Shown here piece by piece: positions 15,382 to 23,719 of a DNA stretch of 64,000 nt (position 1 is the stretch's first letter; every line of letters starts with the position of its first letter). A program made the translations under genes and the position numbers. Source of the DNA: an uncultured Clostridia bacterium (GTDB taxonomy: Bacteria; Bacillota; Clostridia; Oscillospirales; Acutalibacteraceae); NCBI GenBank assembly GCA_947623175.1, contig CANQGK010000005.1, positions 1 through 64,000 on the forward strand, given 5' to 3'. Under the pieces are notes generated by a model. It was not told where the DNA came from, ran no database searches, and saw only the letters and a program-made list of their open reading frames with translations.

Positions 15382-16887
15382 TTGAATAAAAACGTACTTG
15401 AATGGCTTTCGGCTACTGTTTCAAAATATCCGTCGAAAACCGCCTTTCGGGACACGGACGGCTCTATCACCTTTTACGAGCTTTACGACAAGGCAAGACG
15501 TATTGGAAGCGCGCTTGCAAAAATAACTCCCCCGAAAAAGCCCGTAGCGGTCATATCGGGCAGAACGGTAAACACGCCGGTCACTTTTCTCGGCGTTGTT
15601 TTCAGCGGTTGTTTTTACGCGCCGCTTGACGCCAATCAGCCGGTTTACCGCCTGCGGCTGATTTTGGAAACGCTTGATCCGAAGCTTATAGTAACCGACA
15701 AAGCACATTTTGAATTTACAAAATCGCTCGGTTTTAAGGGCGAGATTTTAATTTCCGAGGAGCTTGCGGAAAGCGAAGCGGACGAAGCTATTTTGTCAAA
15801 AATAGCCGACGGCGCATGCGAAGACGATCCGCTTTACGTTATTTTCACCTCCGGCTCGTCGGGAAAGCCCAAAGGAGTCATCACGTCGCACCGCTCGCTT
15901 ATGTGCTATATCGACGCGTATCGCTCGGTTATGAACATCGACCGGAACGAAGTGCTCGGCAACCAATCCCCGCTCGATTATATTGCGGCAATTCGCGACA
16001 TATATCTGCCGGTTTACACGGGGGCTTCCACATATATTATTCCCACGGTTTACTTTACCTCGCCCGTAAAGCTGTTCGAAGCGCTGGACCGCGAAAAAAT
16101 CACCTGCATAGGCTGGAGCGTTTCCGCGCTTACCCTGCCGACGTCGATGGGCGCTTTTAACCACATAACGCCGCGGTATCTTAAAAAAATCTGCTTTTCG
16201 GGTTCGGTTATGCCATGCAAATATTTAAAAATCTGGCAGGAGAAGCTTCCCGACGCGCTTTTTGTCAATCAATACGGTCCTACCGAAGCTACCGCGTCAT
16301 GCACTTATTACATTATAAAGGAAAAGGTGAAGGATGACGACATTTTACCGATAGGTATTCCCTACCGGAATTACAAGGTGTTTTTGCTCAACGACGACAA
16401 TACGGCGACCGCCAAGGGGCAAAAGGGTGAAATATGCGTAAGCGGTCCTATTTTGAGTCTCGGGTATTACAACGATCCCGAACGCACCGCCGCTTCGTTT
16501 ATTCAAAACCCGCTCAACGGCGTTTACAGAGAGCTCATTTACAAAACGGGCGATTTGGGAAGGGTGAGAGAAGACGGCTGTCTCGAATTTCACGGACGAA
16601 AGGACAGGCAGTTTAAGCATTTGGGGCACAGGGTGGAGCCCGAGGAGATCGAAACCGCCGCCGGAAAAGCGGAGGGCGTCTCCGCCTGCGCCGCCTTATA
16701 CGACGGTAAAAAGGAGCTTATTTACCTTTTTTATGCGGGCGAAGCCTCGCCTAAGGATATTTCCGTATATTTAAGAAAAATTTTACCCGGATTTATGGTG
16801 CCGAGAAAATTCGTAAAATCAGACCGACTGCCAAGCCTTCCGAACGGTAAAACCGATATCGAAAGCTTAAAAAAATATTTTGAATAA
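15382..16887 (+). CDS. DltA-like amino-acid adenylating enzyme
   Basis: About 501 residues, AMP-binding superfamily. 'VIFTSGSSGKPKG' at 153-165 (A3), 'NQYGPTEAT' (A5), 'YKTGDLG' (A7), 'GRKDRQFKHLGHRVEPEEIE' (A8) and 'LPNGKTD' with the A10 Lys are all intact. It should activate a carboxylic or amino acid as AMP ester and load the carrier protein encoded next. It starts with TTG at 15382, 9 bases after AGGAGG (15367-15372). A longer reading from ATG 15322 would begin inside recombination site 3 and has no ribosome binding site. First gene after the invertible promoter. Substrate specificity cannot be read safely. Confidence 0.88.
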   Translation: MNKNVLEWLSATVSKYPSKTAFRDTDGSITFYELYDKARRIGSALAKITPPKKPVAVISGRTVNTPVTFLGVVFSGCFYAPLDANQPVYRLRLILETLDPKLIVTDKAHFEFTKSLGFKGEILISEELAESEADEAILSKIADGACEDDPLYVIFTSGSSGKPKGVITSHRSLMCYIDAYRSVMNIDRNEVLGNQSPLDYIAAIRDIYLPVYTGASTYIIPTVYFTSPVKLFEALDREKITCIGWSVSALTLPTSMGAFNHITPRYLKKICFSGSVMPCKYLKIWQEKLPDALFVNQYGPTEATASCTYYIIKEKVKDDDILPIGIPYRNYKVFLLNDDNTATAKGQKGEICVSGPILSLGYYNDPERTAASFIQNPLNGVYRELIYKTGDLGRVREDGCLEFHGRKDRQFKHLGHRVEPEEIETAAGKAEGVSACAALYDGKKELIYLFYAGEASPKDISVYLRKILPGFMVPRKFVKSDRLPSLPNGKTDIESLKKYFE

Positions 16888-16899
16888 GAGGGAAAAAAC

Positions 16900-17133
16900 A
16901 TGAAAGAAAAACTTATGGAAATTTTGGAAGAATTAAGACCGGACGTAGACTTTGAGGAGGAAAAGCGCCTTATAGATGACAGCGTACTCGACTCGTTTGA
17001 TATAGTATCCTTAGTCAGCGAATTAAACGACGCTTTTGAGATTGACATTCAGGTTGAAAACCTGCTCCCCGAAAATTTCAACTCCGCCGAAAATATGCTG
17101 AAGCTTATAAAAAAGCTTCAGGACGAAAATTAA
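16900..17133 (+). CDS. acyl/aminoacyl carrier protein (DltC-like)
   Basis: 77 residues. 'DDSVLDSFDIVSLVSEL' carries the 4'-phosphopantetheine Ser at residue 32 (D-S-F). It is acidic and helical, with a size typical of DltC and other stand-alone carrier proteins. GAGGG precedes the ATG. It lies between the adenylating enzyme and the PLP decarboxylase, so it probably presents the aminoacyl group to both the decarboxylase and the MBOAT partner (inference). Confidence 0.9.
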   Translation: MKEKLMEILEELRPDVDFEEEKRLIDDSVLDSFDIVSLVSELNDAFEIDIQVENLLPENFNSAENMLKLIKKLQDEN

Positions 17134-17140
17134 GCCAAAA

Positions 17141-18313
17141 ATGATTACGGATATTCAAAAACTTACGGAAATTTTTGACGAATACGGCTCGCCGACCTAC
17201 GTTTTCGATACGGACGAATTTAAGCGGCGGGCAGAGCTTGTAAAAGCTTATTTCGGCGAAAAGACGGATATTTGCTATTCTATAAAGGCGAACCCGTTTC
17301 TCATAAAGGCGCTGCCGCCCTGCTTTTCAAGGCTCGAGGTATGCAGTCCTGGCGAGCTTACGATATGCGAAAAAGCGAATATCGACATGAAAAAGGTTAT
17401 TTTTTCGGGGGTAAACAAAACCTACGAGGATATCGCCGCGGCAATTCGCGACGGCGTGGGGTTATTTACCGCCGAAAGTCGGCTTCATATGGAGCTTATA
17501 AACCGCTGTGCCGGCGATCAAAACAAAAAAGTGCCCGTGATACTGCGCCTCTCAAGCGGGAGCCAATTCGGTATGGACGAAGCCGATATTTGCGATATTT
17601 TGGAAAACCGCCAAAGCTTCTCAAACTGTGATATTACGGGGCTTCACTTTTTCAGCGGCACGCAAAAGAAAAAAAGCCGCATAATCGAAAAAGAGCTCGA
17701 ATATCTCGAGGAATTTATCGAAAAATTAAAAGACAGGTATTCATATATTCCGCGGCACGTCGAATACGGAGCCGGACTTTCCTGCGAATATTTCGGTGAC
17801 GATCCGCAGGAAACGGATTTAAAACTTCTCGAAGAAACGTCGGTATTTATAAAACGGTTTTCGTCAAAATACCCTCTCACGGTAGAAATGGGCAGATTTT
17901 TTGCCGCCACAAGCGGTATTTATCTGACAAGGGTTATGGACACAAAAACCGTCAAGGGGATAAATTACGCCGTTTTGGACGGCGGGATCCATCATTTGAA
18001 ATACGACGGTCAGATAATGGGTATGCAGCTGCCGCCGATAAAGGTTTTAAAAAATCAAAGCCGAGAAAGCTTATTTTGGACCTTGTGCGGCAGTCTTTGC
18101 ACAACGTCGGACGTCCTCGTTAAAAAAGCGGAGCTGCCCGATTTAAAGACCGGAGACGCGATAGCCTTTTTCAGAGTGGGAGCCTACTCGGTCACGGAAG
18201 GCATTTCCTTACTTTTAAGCAGACCGCTTCCAAAAGTTATATGCCGTTCCGCAAAAGGCGGGGTTACGCTTTGCCGCGATTTAATTGACACCTCTTTTTT
18301 AAATACACCGTAA
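17141..18313 (+). CDS. fold-type III PLP decarboxylase, BtrK/DAP-decarboxylase-like
   Basis: 390 residues. 'CYSIKANP' gives the PLP Lys at about 49. 'GLHFFSGTQ' corresponds to the HxGSQ segment, 'EYGAGLS' is the glycine-rich phosphate loop, 'EMGRFF' stands in for EPGR, and 'CGSLCTTSDVL' and 'GAYS' supply the second-subunit active-site residues. Relatives decarboxylate diaminopimelate, ornithine or, as in butirosin BtrK, an aminoacyl group held on a carrier protein. Directly after a carrier protein gene, the last role is attractive: the loaded amino acid could lose its alpha-carboxyl before transfer. A racemase-like role is the alternative. Confidence 0.82.
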   Translation: MITDIQKLTEIFDEYGSPTYVFDTDEFKRRAELVKAYFGEKTDICYSIKANPFLIKALPPCFSRLEVCSPGELTICEKANIDMKKVIFSGVNKTYEDIAAAIRDGVGLFTAESRLHMELINRCAGDQNKKVPVILRLSSGSQFGMDEADICDILENRQSFSNCDITGLHFFSGTQKKKSRIIEKELEYLEEFIEKLKDRYSYIPRHVEYGAGLSCEYFGDDPQETDLKLLEETSVFIKRFSSKYPLTVEMGRFFAATSGIYLTRVMDTKTVKGINYAVLDGGIHHLKYDGQIMGMQLPPIKVLKNQSRESLFWTLCGSLCTTSDVLVKKAELPDLKTGDAIAFFRVGAYSVTEGISLLLSRPLPKVICRSAKGGVTLCRDLIDTSFLNTP

Positions 18314-18330
18314 CAGAAAGGGAAAATAAA

Positions 18331-19953
18331 TTGTCTTTTACTTCATTGCGCTTTCTTATTTTTACTTTGGCGGTTTTGACGGTATACTACATCGTACCCA
18401 AAAAAAGCCGCCGGTTTGTGCTTTTGTTTGCAAGCTTCGGGTTTTATCTGTTTGCCTGCCGCAAGTACATAGAATTTATACTTATAACAATCGTTTCCAC
18501 CTATTTCGGCGGGCGGTGGCTTTACGCCTTTTCTCAAAAAGCCAAAGCCGATTTCAAAGAACGAAAAGATTCGCTTTCCAAAGAGGGAAAAAAGGCGCTT
18601 AAAAACCGCATTACCGCTAAGAAAAAGGCTATTCTTGCCGTCGTTTTGATTTTTAATTTCGGCATTTTGGCATTTTTAAAATACTATAATTTCTTTGCGG
18701 GATCCCTCTCTTCCCTCTTTTCGTTTTTTGGAGTGGGCTTCGAGGCGCCGAAATTCGATCTCATACTGCCGCTCGGTATATCCTTTTACACCTTTCAGTC
18801 GATGGGATATATTATCGATATTTACCGCGGAAAATTTCCGGCGGAGCGCGATATTACCAAATTTGCCCTGTTTGTATCCTTTTTTCCGCAAATTATACAG
18901 GGGCCTATAAGCATGTACGGCGAGCTCGCCCCGCAGTTGTACGAATGGCACGATTTTAAGTTTGAAAATATCAAATCGGGCGCCGAGCTTATATTATACG
19001 GCTTTTTTAAAAAGATCGTATTGGCGGACAGACTTGCCGTCGCCATAAACAGAGTAACGGACAAGCCCGCCGCATATTCCGGAACCGTGCTGCTTATAAC
19101 CGTTTTGTTTTACGCCGTTCAGCTTTACGCCGACTTTTCCGGAGGTATCGACATAGCGCGGGGCGTTTCCGAAATGATGGGAATAAAACTGCCCGAGAAT
19201 TTCCGACAGCCGTATTTTTCGCGCTCTCTTTCGGAATATTGGCGCAGGTGGCACATAACCTTGGGCGCATGGCTTAAAAATTATCTTTTTTACCCGATCG
19301 CCATGTCAAAGGCTTTCCAAAGCTTAGGCAAAAAAATCAAAGCTCTTTTCGGAAAAAATTTAGCAAAGGTACTGCCCGTAAGCATCGCCTCGCTTATAAC
19401 CTTTACGATAATCGGAATTTGGCACGGAGCAAAGTGGAAATACGTGGCTTTCGGTCTCTGGAACGGCTCGGTGATTATGCTCTCCACCCTTTTTGAAAAA
19501 CCGATCAGAGCCTTGCTCGACCGGCTTAAAATCAATCGGGAAAGCCGACTTTTTATTTTACTTCAAATGCTTCGCACCTTTATACTTGTGCTCATAGGCT
19601 ACTATTTTGATATCGCAAAGGGCTTTAAAACCGCGCTTCGGATGATATACCGCTCGATTGCGGATTTTCACATAACGGATTTGACGGGCATATTCCCGCT
19701 CGACCTTAAAAGCAAAGAACTTCTTCTCGGTCTTGACGGAAACGCCTATTTGATTATTATACTCTGCACCTTGGTAATTTTTGCGGCGTCGATAATAAGG
19801 GAGCGCACCGGAAAAGACGTTCGCTCGCTTATAAACAAAATGCCCTATTTCCTGCAATGTATCATATTGCTTGCGGGTATTTGCTTTGTCGCCCTTTTCG
19901 GGGTTTACGGGCCGGGCGTTTCGGCGACCGAATTTGTTTATATGCAGTTTTAA
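18331..19953 (+). CDS. MBOAT O-acyltransferase (DltB/AlgI-like)
   Basis: 540 residues with about ten or more hydrophobic segments. 'SEYWRRWHITLGAWLKNYLF' (His about 307) and 'IIGIWHGAKWKYVAFGLWNG' (His about 366) are the MBOAT motifs with the likely catalytic His. An early basic stretch after TM3 ('KKALKNRITAKKKA') is also typical. It is expected to move the acyl or aminoacyl group from the carrier protein across the membrane to a surface polymer. It starts with TTG 18331 after GAAAGGG. Confidence 0.92.
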   Translation: MSFTSLRFLIFTLAVLTVYYIVPKKSRRFVLLFASFGFYLFACRKYIEFILITIVSTYFGGRWLYAFSQKAKADFKERKDSLSKEGKKALKNRITAKKKAILAVVLIFNFGILAFLKYYNFFAGSLSSLFSFFGVGFEAPKFDLILPLGISFYTFQSMGYIIDIYRGKFPAERDITKFALFVSFFPQIIQGPISMYGELAPQLYEWHDFKFENIKSGAELILYGFFKKIVLADRLAVAINRVTDKPAAYSGTVLLITVLFYAVQLYADFSGGIDIARGVSEMMGIKLPENFRQPYFSRSLSEYWRRWHITLGAWLKNYLFYPIAMSKAFQSLGKKIKALFGKNLAKVLPVSIASLITFTIIGIWHGAKWKYVAFGLWNGSVIMLSTLFEKPIRALLDRLKINRESRLFILLQMLRTFILVLIGYYFDIAKGFKTALRMIYRSIADFHITDLTGIFPLDLKSKELLLGLDGNAYLIIILCTLVIFAASIIRERTGKDVRSLINKMPYFLQCIILLAGICFVALFGVYGPGVSATEFVYMQF

Positions 19954-20025
19954 AACACATACCGAATGTAAAAGGAGATTTAACCGATAAACGCCGTATT
20001 TTAAAGCGGTTTTATCGATTTTACT

Positions 20026-21108
20026 ATGAAAAAAGAAAGAATTATAAAAATTATAAGCTTTTTGTCGGCGCTTTGTTTGATTTTCGTTTGCTTAAATTCG
20101 TTTTTATGCGTCAACGACCGTCGGGCACGCATATTCATACGCGGATTTTACAAAGAACCCAAAAATTCGATAGACGTTATCTTAATAGGCCCGAGCGAGC
20201 TCTATTCCGACTTCAACTCCCCCTTGGCTTGGCAGGAGTACGGGTTTACAAGCTATTCGCTGTCCGTTCCCGCCATGACCGAAAATCTTTACAAGCCCGC
20301 CCTCGAAACGGCGCTTTCTCGGCAAAAACCGAAGCTTGTCGTTTTTGAAATAGCGGGATTTTTGCCTAAGAAAAACGAGGCGGTATTGAGAAAATGGATC
20401 GATAACTCCCCCTGGAACGCTCAAAAGCTTAAAACGATCAAAGAATTGGCGCCCAAAGAGAACCGATATTCTTATTATTTCCCGTTTTTTAAATATCATA
20501 TGAATTTGCTTAAAAATCCCGAAATCGTTTCCGAATCATTAAGCGATGCCCTAAAGCTTTGGAACAAGCCGTATTACAAAACCAAAAGCTTTTCGTCAAT
20601 AGCGAAACAGGACAAAACCAAAAAGCTTAAAAAGCGAAGCTATACCGTTTCAAGCGAAAACAAAGCCAATCTTGAAAAACTGTTAAAATACTGTAAATCC
20701 GAGGGGCTTCAAAACGTGCTCTTTATTTACAGCCCGCACAAATCGGTATTTACAACCCTCGAATCATTCGATTATTTAGAAAAAACCGTAAATTCGTACG
20801 GGTATGATTTTATAAATCTTAATTCAAGCTATGAAGAAATAGGTCTTGACGTTACCTGTGATTTTTATAACAGAGAGCACCTTAATATTTTCGGCTCACA
20901 AAAATACACAAAGTATCTCGGCAAGCTCTTTTCCGAGCGGTATGACGTAATTTCAAAGCACGACGAAAGCGTAATTGCCGAATGGAACGATTCGGCGGAA
21001 TATATGAACAGGGTGATTAAATACTTAGAGGGCGAAACCCTTAAAAATACCGGCGAGCTGTTTTTTGAAACAACGGAAATCAAGGACGAACCGTCAAAAA
21101 AGCGGTAA
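20026..21108 (+). CDS. membrane-anchored SGNH/DltD-like protein
   Basis: 360 residues. A single N-terminal hydrophobic anchor (about 8-28) leaves the rest outside. 'ILIGPSELYSDFNSP' near 52-66 holds the likely Ser of an SGNH-type esterase, and 'DFYNREHLNIFG' near the C-terminus holds the D-x-x-H-like pair. DltD and AlgJ/AlgX-type partners complete acyl transfer to the extracellular polymer with the MBOAT protein. ATG 20026 has no strong ribosome binding site; an AAAGGAG about 50 bases upstream leads into an in-frame stop. Last gene of the operon. Confidence 0.78.
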   Translation: MKKERIIKIISFLSALCLIFVCLNSFLCVNDRRARIFIRGFYKEPKNSIDVILIGPSELYSDFNSPLAWQEYGFTSYSLSVPAMTENLYKPALETALSRQKPKLVVFEIAGFLPKKNEAVLRKWIDNSPWNAQKLKTIKELAPKENRYSYYFPFFKYHMNLLKNPEIVSESLSDALKLWNKPYYKTKSFSSIAKQDKTKKLKKRSYTVSSENKANLEKLLKYCKSEGLQNVLFIYSPHKSVFTTLESFDYLEKTVNSYGYDFINLNSSYEEIGLDVTCDFYNREHLNIFGSQKYTKYLGKLFSERYDVISKHDESVIAEWNDSAEYMNRVIKYLEGETLKNTGELFFETTEIKDEPSKKR

Positions 21109-21122
21109 AATAAATTTATATG

Positions 21123-21167
21123 AAATGCAAACAAACACTTGCATTTGTTTACATTTTCGGGTACAAT
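21123..21167 (+). promoter_or_regulatory. promoter and palindromic operator of the antitoxin gene
   Basis: TTGCAT (21139-21144), 17 bases, TACAAT (21162-21167). AAATGCAA (21123-21130) and TTGCATTT (21139-21146) form an 8-base inverted repeat that overlaps the -35, a normal place for RelB-type autorepression. Confidence 0.65.
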
Positions 21168-21197
21168 AATATCGAAACAGGAAAGGAGATTATATTT

Positions 21198-21515
21198 ATG
21201 GCAAACACATTAGTCCAATTTCGCACCGACGAAGCATCAAGAATAAAAGCAATTATGATTTGCGATCGTCTCGGCATTGATTTACAGACTTATCTGCGTA
21301 TGTGCGTTTCGCGTCTCATTTCCGAAAACGGCGTTCCCTTCAGCATGAAGGTAAACGACTTACCCGAAAATAAAGGTATCGCCGCACTGCGGCAAATGGG
21401 AAAAATCTCTGCCGAAAAGGGCAATTCCGAAATGACGCTTGATGAAATCAATGCCGAAATTGCCGAAGCCCGCAGAGAAAATGACACAAATGACGACATA
21501 GGTGCGATTGTTTGA
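21198..21515 (+). CDS. RelB/DinJ-type antitoxin without adjacent toxin
   Basis: 105 residues. The N-terminal ribbon-helix-helix region 'NTLVQFRTDEASRIKAIMIC' and 'LGIDLQTYLRMCVSRLI' followed by 'GVPFSMKV' match RelB/DinJ antitoxins. AAGGAG precedes ATG 21198. A type II antitoxin normally precedes its RelE/YafQ toxin, but the gene is followed at once by a terminator and a convergent gene. It is an orphan, perhaps acting on a toxin elsewhere or kept as a regulator. Confidence 0.82.
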   Translation: MANTLVQFRTDEASRIKAIMICDRLGIDLQTYLRMCVSRLISENGVPFSMKVNDLPENKGIAALRQMGKISAEKGNSEMTLDEINAEIAEARRENDTNDDIGAIV

Positions 21516-21550
21516 ATTTTTTTACCGACAAATAATGCACGAACGTATTA

Positions 21551-21590
21551 AAAAGCAGATGTGAAACGCTAATCACATCTGCTTTTTTAT
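21551..21590. terminator. bidirectional terminator
   Basis: AAAAGCAGATGTGA (21551-21564) pairs with TCACATCTGCTTTT (21573-21586). It serves the antitoxin gene and the convergent peptidase gene. Confidence 0.85.
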
Positions 21591-21607
21591 AATCACTTTA
21601 TATTTTA

Positions 21608-23074
21608 TTATTCCTTGCCGTCTGCGGGAAGTGAATCCTGTGGTTGTGAAGAATCGGTACCGCCCGACGACTCGGCAGGGCTTGAGGATTCCGCGGGTTT
21701 TGAGGACTCCGTCGGCTTTTCCGGCGTGCTTACGACCTTCTTTTTATCGGTAACGCTTACCTTGTTATAACTGTTATTCTTCGTTGTAAGCTTTATTGCA
21801 ACGCTCGGTTTCGAGCATGTATATCCCGAGGGAACGGTCTGTACGAGTGTATAATCGCCGTAGCTCAGCCCCGAAACGGAAAGTACGCCCTTTTTATCGG
21901 TTGAGCCGAGGCTTGTGGTTTTTCCCGTTTTGCTGTTTTTAAGGGAGAATTTAACGCCGCTTATGGGTTTGCCGGCGTCGTCCTTAAGGGTTATTTCGAG
22001 CAGCGCCGACATGCGTATATTAGACGGCGTGGTAATTACCTTTAAGGGCCATTGCGGGTCGGGACCGAACTTCATTCTTTCGACCGAGCAAAATTCCGGT
22101 CCGTTCGAATTGCCGACGTGGGTCACCCAATGGTAGCCGTTTTTATATCCCGCGTAAATGCATACGTGGCTTCCCGTGGTGCTGCCCGGCTTCGTTTTGT
22201 CGCTGAAAACGATTATCGAGCCTATCGGTATATCGCTTTTCGGTTTAAAGACGATTCCCGACGCACTGTCCTTAGCGGTAAACGAAATTGTTTTCGAATA
22301 ACCCTTGTCTACCCATTTCATCGCCGCCTTATACCACGAATCCGCATTGTAGGATCTATCCGGCTTCGGAAGCGAAGAGGTATCTATTCCGGCGACGTTG
22401 GGAAGATAATTGAAATAAACGTAGGTCACGTAAGACGCGCAGACAAGACCGTGGCTTTCGAAAAATTTTATATTCGGTTTTCCGTTTTTGGTTTCATATC
22501 CGGAGCTTCCGGCGCCGTAGGTTATATTTGAAAGCCAGCCCTTTCCCCGCTTTTGCGAAGCCAATACGTAGGTCCACATAAGACCGTCCGCGCGGTGCTT
22601 TTTAAGATTGTAGCCGGTATAAACCAATGCGTCCAAAAATACGTTGTTTTCGATATCGATATTTGTGTTGTACTTATAATCGTCGGTTTTTGCGGACGCG
22701 GCAGTCTTTGATGAGGTAGTCTTTGACGAGGTATTCGAGGAATTTTTGGGCTTGAACGTCGACTTGCTTGATGTCGTTTTGCTTGCGGTGCTCGAAGACT
22801 CCGGCTTACTCTCGGAAATTGTTTCGGAAGACGTGTCGTCAAGGCTTTCTTCCGACGATAACAACGAGTCGTCCGACTGCACCGTATCTTCCGTCATTTC
22901 GGATACCGATTCGGGCTCGGTTTCAAGCTCGGATATACCGCTTGCGGTGTTTTTCTTATTTTTGCCGTTTGTTACAGTTACCGCCGTAACTACCGCAGCG
23001 GCGAGCAATACCACCGCCGCGACTATAGCTATAATTCCCTTATAGGCGGCTATAAAATTTTTAATACTTTGCAT
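21608..23074 (-). CDS. membrane-anchored NlpC/P60-like cysteine peptidase with SpaA-like domain
   Basis: 488 residues. An N-terminal transmembrane helix (about 12-34) is followed by a long Ser/Thr/Lys-rich linker (about 45-135), then a papain-like module with 'HGLVCASYVTYVYF' (Cys) and 'GSHVCIYAGY...HWVTHVGNS' (His). After it come a SpaA/Cna-B-like beta domain ('GVKFSLKNSKTGKTTSLGST', 'GDYTLVQTVPSGY') and a Ser/Pro-rich tail. It probably works at the cell surface on peptidoglycan or a surface protein. No LPxTG motif is seen at the C-terminus. Confidence 0.75.
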   Translation of the reverse strand: MQSIKNFIAAYKGIIAIVAAVVLLAAAVVTAVTVTNGKNKKNTASGISELETEPESVSEMTEDTVQSDDSLLSSEESLDDTSSETISESKPESSSTASKTTSSKSTFKPKNSSNTSSKTTSSKTAASAKTDDYKYNTNIDIENNVFLDALVYTGYNLKKHRADGLMWTYVLASQKRGKGWLSNITYGAGSSGYETKNGKPNIKFFESHGLVCASYVTYVYFNYLPNVAGIDTSSLPKPDRSYNADSWYKAAMKWVDKGYSKTISFTAKDSASGIVFKPKSDIPIGSIIVFSDKTKPGSTTGSHVCIYAGYKNGYHWVTHVGNSNGPEFCSVERMKFGPDPQWPLKVITTPSNIRMSALLEITLKDDAGKPISGVKFSLKNSKTGKTTSLGSTDKKGVLSVSGLSYGDYTLVQTVPSGYTCSKPSVAIKLTTKNNSYNKVSVTDKKKVVSTPEKPTESSKPAESSSPAESSGGTDSSQPQDSLPADGKE

Positions 23075-23091
23075 TTGATACTTCCTTTCGT

Positions 23092-23718
23092 TTATGTCTT
23101 TTTAGGACAAATATCCTTTAAAATACATTTATCGCAAAACGCTTTACGCGCGGTGCAAACCTCTCTGCCGAACAAAACCGTTCTGTGGCAAAAATCGCTC
23201 GATTTTTCGGGCGGCAAAAGCTTTATCATAGCCTTTTCCACCGCAAGCGGATTTTTGGTATCCACAAATCCCAGGCGGTTGCATATTCTTATAAAATGCG
23301 TATCGGTAACCACCGCGGGCTTTTTGTATATATCTCCGCAAACGAGATTGGCGGTTTTTCTTCCCACTCCCGAAAGGGTGGTAAGCTCCTCTATGGTATC
23401 GGGCACCCTGCCGTCAAAATCGGTTATTATTTTTTTGGAAATCTCAATTAAATCCTTAGCCTTTGTTTTGTAAAGTCCGCATGTCTTTATAAGCTCCTCT
23501 ACCCGCGAAGGCTCGGCTGTCGCCATTTTTTCGGCGCTCGGAAATTCGGCGAACAAGGCCGGCGTAACCATATTTACACGCTTGTCCGTACACTGCGCCG
23601 AAAGCCTCGTGGCTATAAGCAGTTGAAAGGCGTCGGTGTACTCGAGCGAGCAAACGGCTTCGGGATAGAGCTTTTCCAAAAGCTCCACCGCCAAAACGAC
23701 TCTTTCCTTTTTGGTCAT
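23092..23718 (-). CDS. nth: endonuclease III
   Basis: 208 residues. Helix-hairpin-helix 'LTTLSGVGRKTANLV' with the catalytic Lys, 'VVTDTHFIR' with the catalytic Asp, and the C-terminal 4Fe-4S motif C-x6-C-x2-C-x5-C in 'CTARKAFCDKCILKDICP'. It is a DNA glycosylase/AP lyase for oxidised pyrimidines. It begins one base after the PfoR-like gene stops, so both are likely on one message. Confidence 0.96.
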   Translation of the reverse strand: MTKKERVVLAVELLEKLYPEAVCSLEYTDAFQLLIATRLSAQCTDKRVNMVTPALFAEFPSAEKMATAEPSRVEELIKTCGLYKTKAKDLIEISKKIITDFDGRVPDTIEELTTLSGVGRKTANLVCGDIYKKPAVVTDTHFIRICNRLGFVDTKNPLAVEKAMIKLLPPEKSSDFCHRTVLFGREVCTARKAFCDKCILKDICPKKT

Positions 23719-23719
23719 A

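Noticed and set aside
19857..20348. 163-codon frame between MBOAT and the DltD-like gene
   Set aside because: Out of frame with both, overlaps both, very basic protein; a shadow.
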